A stretch of DNA of 64,000 nucleotides from Aptenodytes patagonicus (Eukaryota > Chordata > Aves > Sphenisciformes > Spheniscidae), in assembly GCF_965638725.1 (NCBI RefSeq), contig NC_134950.1:14570101-14634100 (forward strand), read 5' to 3'. The notes beneath the pieces are model-generated. The model did no database searches and was not told the DNA's origin. It saw only the letters and a list, made by a program, of their open reading frames with translations. Shown here piece after piece: positions 57,101 to 64,000 of the stretch. The translations under genes were made by a program, and so were the position numbers. The number at the start of each line of letters is the position of its first letter. Position 1 is the first letter of the stretch.

Positions 57101-59210
57101 CAGCATTTTTGCCTTTTGCATGGTAAAGCTCCAAAAAAGGTGGCCTCCCAAGAGGGATGGCCATTGCTAGAAAGAATGCAGATAATCCATCTGCAGGCAT
57201 TTTATGGATTAGCCTGTCACTGTCAGACAAATCAAAGAAAAGGAAAGATAGTAGAAAGGTGGCAAGCTTTTAGTTTATACCTTATGTGCCTTACAACTGA
57301 CGCTTCATAGCACTCTGAAAAGTTATTAGAGCTTTTCTTCCTGGATCCTTCCTTACTTGTTTTTCAAATGGATTAGCTGAGTTTCAGCATAACTAACTGC
57401 TTAAGATCACAAAGAGCAGTGACTGGAAGAGAATGCAGTGCCCTCAACTCTCAGTAAAAGTAGCTTATTATTCATGTTGAACTAATAGTCTAATTTAAAG
57501 GGGATGGAGAAATAATTCAGTAAGAAAACAGGGGGAAAATATTATGTAGCTTTTTTCATTTACAAAAGCACTTTATGAGTTCTGCGTTTTGGAATGAGAT
57601 GGTTTTTTTTCAGATCCGCTGTGTTTATAACCACTACTTCTCCAAGTACTTTGTAATGCTTTTAATGCCAACAATAATGACGAGAGCTTTAGCACAGACA
57701 GGCAGGAATTTGTTGGCATTTTAGCTACCATGCTGACCACTTGTAATAGCTGGGGAATTCAGGGGGAAAAAAAAGTCTCTTGTAGACTAAGCTGTTAGAA
57801 TAGTATTTATGATGTAACATATTCTTGCAGAGCAACTAGCAAGACCACAGCTTTGATTTGGGGGGGGAATGTTTGGAGGATTATGAGCTTGCCCCTGTTT
57901 TATTCCACTCACAGAACTACCCTGTACCAGATAAACAGCATTTTCAGAATTGGGAACTAACTCAAGTTAACTACCTTTTAAAACCGCTATGCACATTCAT
58001 CTTCCGAATATCTTTTCTTTTACCTATCGAGCTCTGCCTTTATTCATAACCACTGGTATACTTCCTAGTGACTCTAGATGAGCAAAAAGATCAGAAAAAA
58101 ATGACCGCACAATGTGTCTTAGATTTGGCAACCCCATGGATATTTCCAGTGATTCCATATCACCTCCTCCTCACAATGACTGTGATAGTTTTAGTTTCCT
58201 CACCAGCCATAGCAAAACCTCCCAAAATCACTTCATCTTTAGGGTCACAGATCCACTTCTCACAGCACTCTCCAGGGACTTCGATTTTTCTGGGGAAAGG
58301 ACAGTCGGGGCCGGGGAGCAGCAGGTCCAGGTTACACCGGGGCAGACAGCCGATCTGTCCGTCTCGGCAGGTGCACTGGTACTTGCAGCTGGGCTGGAAC
58401 GTCTCCCCGTTGCGGTAAATCATCCCATCGAACACGCAGTTGTCTCCCTCCAGCACTAGTGAGAAAAGTGAATGCATTTCACTCAGACAGAGGGCACTCG
58501 GCACCTTCCCCGTGCCACCCACAACACTGCGGCGGGCGTCCCTCCCAGTCCCAAAGCGGGCCACACTCAACACCCCTCCCGCAGCAGCTGGAAAGCCCCC
58601 GGCCCGCCGCGGCGCTGGCAGTCCTGAGGAAGAGCCGCTTCGCCTGAAGGAAGGCGGGAGAAGAGCGGGACAGCGACACCCCCCAGCGGACACGGCGGCG
58701 GGCCCTGGCCCGGGGAGGGTCTCCCCACCGCCCCGGGGAGGGCTGCCGCAGGCGGGGGACGCCGTGCCGGCCCCCCAGCCCCGGCGGCGCCGGCCCGCCC
58801 GCCCGCCGCCACCTACCCATGCAGATGCCGGCGGCCCCGCCGCCGTCCTCGGGGCCGCGATCGCAGTAAAGGCCGCTGCTCTCGTCGCAGGGCAGCAGCG
58901 GGGAGCAGCTCTCGCCGCGCTGCCGGGCGCACACCAAGCAGCAGGCGCAGCCGTCCAGCACGGCGGGCACTCCCGGGGCGCAGCGCGGCGGCTCAGCCGG
59001 GCAGCGCCCGCCGCAGGGCCGGGGACACGCCGGTTCCCGGCTGCTCACCTGCGGGGACAAAGCGGCCCCGAGGGCCAGGTCACGGGGCCGGCCCGGCCGC
59101 CGGCTCCCTCCACCCGCCGGTCCCGCCGGGCGCCCCGCACTTGCCTCGCACAGCCGGAGAAGGAGGAGGAGCAGCAGGGCGGGCAGGCCCTGCCCGCCGC
59201 CCGTCGCCAT
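53864..59210 (-). CDS. CCN3: CCN3 (NOV), complete five-exon gene
   Basis: CCN3 is a secreted matricellular protein acting through integrins and growth-factor signalling. Coding exons are 59145-59210, 58817-59048, 58204-58455, 56153-56361 and 53864-54160. They total 1056 nt (351 residues plus TGA), matching avian CCN3 length as I recall it. Order: signal peptide (1-22), IGFBP domain (23-99), VWC (from about 104), TSP1 with WSACSKSC (209-216), and a C-terminal cystine knot (from 258) with [13 protein letters not shown]. The four domains contain 12, 10, 6 and 10 cysteines, the 38 expected for CCN3. The paralogues CCN1 and CCN2 fit worse: [20 protein letters not shown] and the C-terminus SSEAKI are CCN3-type. 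The start lies in a good Kozak context (ACCATGG). The gene converges on ENPP2, as in human 8q24. Confidence 0.96.
54545..55000 (-). mobile_element. Ancient decayed CR1-like LINE in CCN3 intron 4
   Basis: On the + strand CTTGTCCTTGGAAGTCTTCA, then GTGACAGAGACTCCACATCT, and later GCAGAACATGTTTTCTAGAT with TTTGATCATTCTTGTCAGTC and AACTGCACAGAGTATTCAGC follow the antisense CR1 3' end in order. No frame is open. Edges approximate. Confidence 0.6.
55394..55962 (-). mobile_element. CR1 LINE 3'-end fragment in CCN3 intron 4
   Basis: About 570 bp of CR1, 5'-truncated. On the + strand it starts ATCATAGAATCATAGAATAG, then GGTTGGAAGGGACCTCTAAA, GGGCATCCACCACCTCCCTG, CTCCAGGCTGAACAACCCCA and GCAGTACTCCAGGTGGGGTC. 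The ORF2 C-terminus can be read for about 97 codons on the - strand. It is related to the copies at 35168 and 51322. Confidence 0.93.
56153..56361 (-). CDS. CCN3: CCN3 exon 4: TSP1 domain
   Basis: The acceptor is CTCCAG and the donor AAG|GTATGC. It enters in phase 1 and leaves in phase 0. It encodes [20 protein letters not shown], then [19 protein letters not shown] and the end [11 protein letters not shown]. Six cysteines, as usual for the CCN thrombospondin repeat. Confidence 0.96.
56362..58203 (-). other. CCN3: CCN3 intron 3 (1.8 kb)
   Basis: Phase-1 intron, donor GTGAGG. A possible diverged MIR piece near 57395-57460 is too weak to call. A 61-codon frame at 56876-57061 has no recognisable features. 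Confidence 0.85.
58204..58455 (-). CDS. CCN3: CCN3 exon 3: VWC domain
   Basis: The acceptor is TCACTAG and the donor G|GTGAGG, phase 1 at both ends. It reads [20 protein letters not shown], then [20 protein letters not shown] and [12 protein letters not shown], ending LGGFAMA. Ten cysteines. Confidence 0.96.
58456..58816 (-). other. CCN3: CCN3 intron 2 (361 bp)
   Basis: A short GC-rich phase-1 intron, donor GTAGGT, lying inside the CpG island. Confidence 0.9.
58817..59048 (-). CDS. CCN3: CCN3 exon 2: IGFBP domain
   Basis: Begins [20 protein letters not shown] after the acceptor CCCCGCAG, carries the IGFBP-type motif [17 protein letters not shown] and ends GICM plus one base before donor GTAGGT. 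Twelve cysteines. The core GCACC replaces the GCGCC of many IGFBP domains (human CCN3 has GCSCC here), so this position is variable. Confidence 0.94.
59049..59144 (-). other. CCN3: CCN3 intron 1: 96-bp GC-AG intron
   Basis: The only donor giving a consistent phase-0 junction is GAG|GCAAGT, a good GC-donor consensus, paired with the acceptor CCCCGCAG. The splice gives LCE joined to VSSRE, close to the chicken CCN3 N-terminus as I remember it. The length is a multiple of three with no in-frame stop. Confidence 0.75.
59145..59210 (-). CDS. CCN3: CCN3 exon 1: signal peptide
   Basis: 22 codons, beginning [11 protein letters not shown] followed by a run of seven leucines, a typical secretory signal core, and ending RLCE at the GC donor. 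ATG at 59208-59210 sits in an ACCATGG context. Confidence 0.92.
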
Positions 59211-59271
59211 GGTCCCGGCCGCTGCCTCCCCGCCGCGCCGCTCGGCTCTGCCGGCAGAGCCATTGCAGCCG

Positions 59272-59279
59272 CTTATATA
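59272..59279 (-). promoter_or_regulatory. TATA box of CCN3 (TATATAAG)
   Basis: On the - strand TATATAAG lies about 62 bp upstream of the start codon, so transcription should begin near 59245-59250, giving a short 5' UTR of about 35-40 nt. G-rich GT-box-like sequence lies just upstream (59300-59325). Confidence 0.75.
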
Positions 59280-59650
59280 GAGGCCGTTGGGGACCCCCCT
59301 CCACCACCACCCCCCCCGCAGAGGGCAGCGCGGGCCGGAGGCGGGGAGCTGGAGTCGGGCGCTCCGCTCCCCCGGGTCCTCCCGTCACCTGCCCCGGCGG
59401 CGCCGAGCCGCTGCCCGAGCCCCGCCGGGTCCGCACGACCCTGCCCAGCCCGGCTCCGGGCGGCACAGGCGGGAGCCCTCTACCCGGAGGCGTTACATGG
59501 AGAGGGGACCGGAGCCCCGAGGGCTGAGCCGGCCCCTTCCCGGGCGTCGAGCCGGCCGAGCGCCTGAGGCAAGAGACTCCCCCGGCGGGGGCTGCTGCCT
59601 TCAGCCCAGCCCTACGGCCCCCCTAACCCGCCCTGTTTGCCTGCGGGCAT

Positions 59651-62600
59651 CTCCCACACGAGCTATGCTGCCGGTAATAAATTGTAGGGAAATACGGTGG
59701 TGCCTCTCTGCTGTTGAGGTCTGTGGCATGGCCAACATGGTTGGGCAGCGCTTGGCATTCGAGACGGGCCAAACAGAAGCACCTCCTGGGGCTGCGCTGC
59801 TTCTGGCCCATGCCTGAGGCCTCTTGAGCTTTGCGGGCATTATGGAGGTGTGTGAACTGGTCCCATGAGGGTAAGGGGCTGAGTGGTGATGTGTGCTCCT
59901 CAGTAAACTCTTCAGTCTCAAGTCACAGGCACTGTTCGTTAGCAGAGGGGTGTGAGTATATTGGCTGGTAGGAAACAGGAGTTGTACAGGGAGCTCTGTA
60001 CAGGGAGCACAGGTCTGTGCACCATGAAGCTCCTGTGATGAGTTGAAAAGGTAATGGACTCCCCAGTGCCTGCATGGCGTGTGCAGCCATGGGAGATGCA
60101 GAGACATGTCAGGCCTCAGGAATGCTTTGGAGAAGTAACTCCAGTGCTCTGTGCTGTGCAGTTATTTTAGTGTGTGCAGGACGGATTTAGGCCAAGTGTA
60201 AGGGAGACTAAATCTGTTAATGGGTTTTACTTGTCAGGAATTGCCTTCTGCCCAAGGCAGGCCGTCTTGGGTCTTGCTAGGATACAGATATTCTCTATCC
60301 CCGGTTGTCTGGGGCAGATAATATGCACTGGATTCTGTTGTGGCTTGTTAAAGAGAAAATATTTGAAAAATAAACAAAAGTTGTAGACAGACTAGTGAAA
60401 ACAAGATGCCTTTTAAGCTTAAGACATGACACAAGTGGTACTTACAAATTTACAAGGCTGCTGTAGCTTTAAGCCAAAGCAATACTCAGCACAAAACCAG
60501 AAATCACCAGATACAAGTTCTGTTTTGGATAAAAGTCACCATTCCTTTCTTGATGCTGAGTGGCAACAGCAGGGTTTCTGGAGAAGCCTGTCATTCTGGG
60601 CAAAGCAGACTTTACCAGCGCAGAAACATGTAATCGCCGGTCACATATTGGCCCTTTGTTTTCTCATTCACAAACAGCAGGACCAGCCAAGGGGAACATT
60701 GGGTTGTTCAAACCTTATTAGCAGCTTGGACATGGGTTTGAGGTTATTTCAGTCATCCACTGCCTTACAGGTCATTTCACCTTCCTTATTTCCTTTTTTT
60801 CCCCCCCCCCCTTGCTTCTTTGCCTCTTGCCTCTGATTTAGGCAGTCAGTGCAAAGCCACTTTTTACAGTACCTTGCTTGTGAACAAAATGACCAATGCT
60901 CTTGGCCAAGCGTTAAGATTTGCTAAAGAGAAGCAAGGCTGATCCTGGAGTTTTCCCAGAAGCAGGACTGTAAGCTGGAGGGGCACATACAAGATCTGTT
61001 TTTACCTGTCCCTCCGTATGTGAATCTGATGAGGTTTTCAGTGCCAATAGTCATTCACAGCCACTGAAAGTTACCTTTCCTTTCAATGAGATTACTTCAC
61101 ACCATTCTTAAATAACTTCTGGTCTATTAAAAAAGGTTTCACTACATAAAACTGCAGAGAGAACCAAAGAAACAAAAAGAATATTTACCAGCGTACTTAA
61201 TTTGGAAAAAATAACTGTTTTACATGCATTTAATAAATTTATTAAGTCCCTGTTTGTTTATAAAATACCAGTTATGAAAATAACATGATGCTGCACTTTA
61301 GTACAATAGGGCCAAATACCTTTTCCTGGACATTTCAGTCCCTCCAAAACATGCATAGTTTGGAATCCATTGGAACTACAAGTTCTAGGATGCTGCTTCA
61401 TCTTCCTAACAGTGAATCTTTTTGTCTGTACTTGTTTTACAACTTTTTTAAGGGTGACACTTTTCTTATCATATGAAAGTACCCTTTGTTACTCCTCACA
61501 GAGTAAAATAATGATCAGGTGGAGGGGTTTCTTTCTGGCTCAGCTGGTGATGAATAGGATTTGTTCATTATATAAAATTAGTAGGTATAAATAAATATTT
61601 TAGTTTCTCTGGGTTTGCTTTTTTTAAAGAACTGTTTTTAAGTGAGTTAATATTTGGGTTGCCACCTCGGCTGTAGCTGTTGCAGAGTGATCCCTCCTAA
61701 TATGTAAAGAAATTAGCCTCTGCTCGTCAGTCTGCATGAAGACAGTCTCGAGAACAGTGTTGAGAGGTGTGAGTTCAGGAACAGAGTCCAGCAGCAGAGT
61801 CCCAGGATTAAGAATATACTTAACAGCTTTCCTGCACCAGGGTCGCAGGCAAGGAAAGTGTGGCATGGTACCCAGTAAGCGGAAAACAGGTCAGTAATCT
61901 GTAATTTCTGACCATAAGTGACATAACCTGTATAGGTATATAAAAAGCTAACTAGGGGCTGTGGAGGAGAATAAACACTGAAGTGTTCTCTAATCTTAGC
62001 TTTAAAATTCAGCTTCTAAATGCTGTGAATGCTTAAGGAAGCCAGGTAACGTGTCTCATGCTGCACTTAAGCATTGTGAAGACAGAAAGTGCTTTTCAGA
62101 TATCTTTTCTTTTTAGAAGGGATGCAGCTTTGTACTTACTGCAGAGAGCGTATACCCAAAGTCAGCAGCAGCTGGTACAAGCTCCTACATGGGCCAATAT
62201 CAGCTTGTGCAGTCAAAGATTTCTCACTCTGGATTTCCATAAGTCTGCCTTGGGCTAAATCTCTGGCATGGTTGTCTGGACATGATCTTTATTCAGATCT
62301 TTACCTCCATAGAGCTAATAACCCTAAATGTGTCAGTTTTACCCATCCTGTTTACTTTCACACCAGCAGATGTGTTACGTATGTTTTACCACTGAAACGC
62401 CAAACGAAGCTCTACCTAAAAGACTGGAAGCAGAGGTTACAAATAAAATTGGCTTAACTCTTAGAGAGTTTCTAGTAGTTGATCCTATTCCTATCCAGAG
62501 GTGTCTAGGTATGTATCGAGCATTACAAAAATTCAAGCATTCATGGTAACATCCTTCTGTTTAAAGCCAGCCTCCTGTCCAGCCTCCTGTGAAGGCCACT

Positions 62601-64000
62601 GCTTCACAACAAGCAGCCCCATAGAGTTCTCTAACATTCTTTGTGTATGGCAAGTGATGCAATTTTTGGAGAGTAAAATTGTCATAAATAGCACATCCTT
62701 CTCTCTCTCTTTCTGCTCTTTTGTCCTACAATTTTTTACCGATACAAGTATAAGGTGGATGATTCATCCCTTGCTCTGCACTGTTTCATAAATTTATGCC
62801 CTCTCTGGTAGTCTACCTCACAAATCACAATATTTTTCTTGAAAATATTGTCATTTTGGATTTTTAGCTAGCCCTTCTCAGCCTAGATGACAGCTTTAAA
62901 TTCCTAATATCTTTTGGGGCTGTTAATGTTGCACGTGACCTAAATGTGGAACAAACAAAAATTATATAAACACCCCAGTAAATTCATAGTATCAGTGATA
63001 TTATCAGCTTTCCATACACATTCATATATCAACAGCATGCCATCAGACTTGGTAACAAACTGCATTGGTTCCTTCCTCAACATATGGTAGCAGCATAAGA
63101 GGTTCTTCAGCCACAGATGAAATGGCTGTAACTAGAACAGTCCTATCTGTCTGAGCTGGTAGAGATGCTGGAAGGAGATTTGTGAGGTGTGAATCGTGTT
63201 GCTCACTTGGATGACTGGGTACCTAAACTAATATTTAGGGTCATCCTGATGGTCATTCTCATCTAGCCTGAGCCATTCAAATCAACCCTCCTTGACTACA
63301 GCATGCTTTGAGGTATGTACCACAGTCATTGTGGTTCAGAAGAGATCTGTCCAAGGTTCAGGTGGACTCTTCTGTATTTGTCTCTGCTTATATTACTAGT
63401 CTATAAGTATTGTGGAGTTTTGAAATTGCTGTTTGACTTTATGAGGTTTTAGCCTTCTGCCTCCTTGACTTCTGTACACGCTACAAGAAGAGCTAATCCA
63501 GACACAAACATTTAACTGGGCTTTTGAGTTCATCCTCAACATTTAGGGCTTTAATATTGATGAATCGTGTGATTAATCTTGAAAATGGTACCTGAACTAC
63601 AAATATGAGTCTCGGGTGCTGGCGACATTACTTCTGATGTCAGTGTTAATGAACTGTTTTATTTCTCAAGCTATTGAGAAAAGATGAGAAGATTGTTTCC
63701 TATGAAGATCTATGCAAATTCATGAATGGTCCCGGCAACTTTGGATTGAGACTCAATGTTTCCTATTCATAGTAGGATGCCTGTTCCCATCAGGCAGCAG
63801 AACTGTGTTCACAGAAGAGGTTCTATATTTTGATGTATACATCCTTTTCAGCAGGATCAAGTGGATAGCATCAATACCCAGAAGATATCCTGAGAACCCC
63901 ACTAGAAAGATTCTGAGAAGGAAAATGGTCCTGAACCAAAAAAAGGCTAGTCTGCTTGAAAATTATCAAAGGAGCAGCAGTAGTCCACCATGGGTAAGAC
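59651..64000. other. Upstream flank of CCN3, no gene recognised
   Basis: AT-rich beyond the CpG island, with a pyrimidine run at about 60790-60814 and short chance frames only. By analogy with human synteny MAL2 would be expected further on, but none of it is visible here. Confidence 0.5.

Larger units (their letters stand above)
58480..59650. promoter_or_regulatory. CpG island over the CCN3 promoter and first exons
   Basis: Very GC-rich with dense CG dinucleotides, in sharp contrast to the AT-rich flanks. It covers exons 1-2, introns 1-2 and about 450 bp upstream of the start codon. The composition keeps frames open on several strands, which makes long spurious ORFs here. Confidence 0.8.

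Noticed and set aside
53864..59210. Identification as CCN2 (CTGF) beside ENPP1/ENPP3
   Set aside because: Another ENPP-CCN neighbour pair exists in vertebrates, but the VWC, TSP1 and C-terminal residues are CCN3-type and the autotaxin exons are ENPP2-type.
58440..59567. 375-codon open frame on the + strand
   Set aside because: It lies antisense over the CCN3 promoter and first exons, inside the CpG island. High GC content removes stops, and the product is low-complexity Ala/Pro/Arg-rich sequence without a domain.
1..64000. CRISPR arrays, tRNA or rRNA genes, prokaryotic operons
   Set aside because: No regularly spaced repeats, cloverleaf-like sequences or prokaryotic gene arrangement seen; the window is vertebrate DNA.

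Overview
This window is animal nuclear DNA and almost certainly comes from a bird. The evidence is interrupted genes with GT-AG introns, many CR1 LINE fragments ending in the (ATTCTATG)n tail typical of avian CR1, an ERVL-type solo LTR, and coding exons very close to avian ENPP2 and CCN3 as I remember them. No bacterial, plasmid or phage features are visible.

Layout. (1) 1-6775: the 3' end of ENPP2 (autotaxin) on the + strand, as its last three coding exons (474-606, 1215-1371, 6160-6330) and a 3' UTR with a poly(A) signal at 6750-6755. (2) About 6.8-53 kb: a 46-kb intergenic stretch with no supportable protein gene. It holds a 265-bp inverted-repeat pair (9920-10183 and 11893-12161), an ERV LTR-like block (16650-17150), two young CR1 copies with long reverse transcriptase frames (27702-29115 and 35492-37813), a hAT-like nonautonomous DNA transposon (34458-34661), older CR1 3' ends, ancient decayed CR1 and MIR-like remnants, and a 582-bp solo LTR with a perfect 5-bp target duplication (50455-51036). 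(3) 52983-59280: a complete CCN3 (NOV) gene on the - strand. Its five coding exons give 351 codons with all 38 expected mature-protein cysteines, and it has a CpG-rich TATA promoter and a poly(A) signal. (4) 59.6-64 kb: sequence upstream of CCN3 with no gene seen.

ENPP2 and CCN3 lie tail to tail, the arrangement known for human 8q24, which supports both identifications. Both encode secreted proteins: autotaxin makes lysophosphatidic acid, and CCN3 is a matricellular regulator. They are separate transcription units, not a functional cassette. The remaining content is a layered record of retrotransposition: ancient amniote CR1 and MIR, mid-age CR1, and younger CR1 and ERVL. I found no convincing novel biological system. 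The most unusual items are the inverted-repeat pair, the in-frame 96-bp GC-AG first intron of CCN3, and a CR1-into-CR1 head-to-tail junction.
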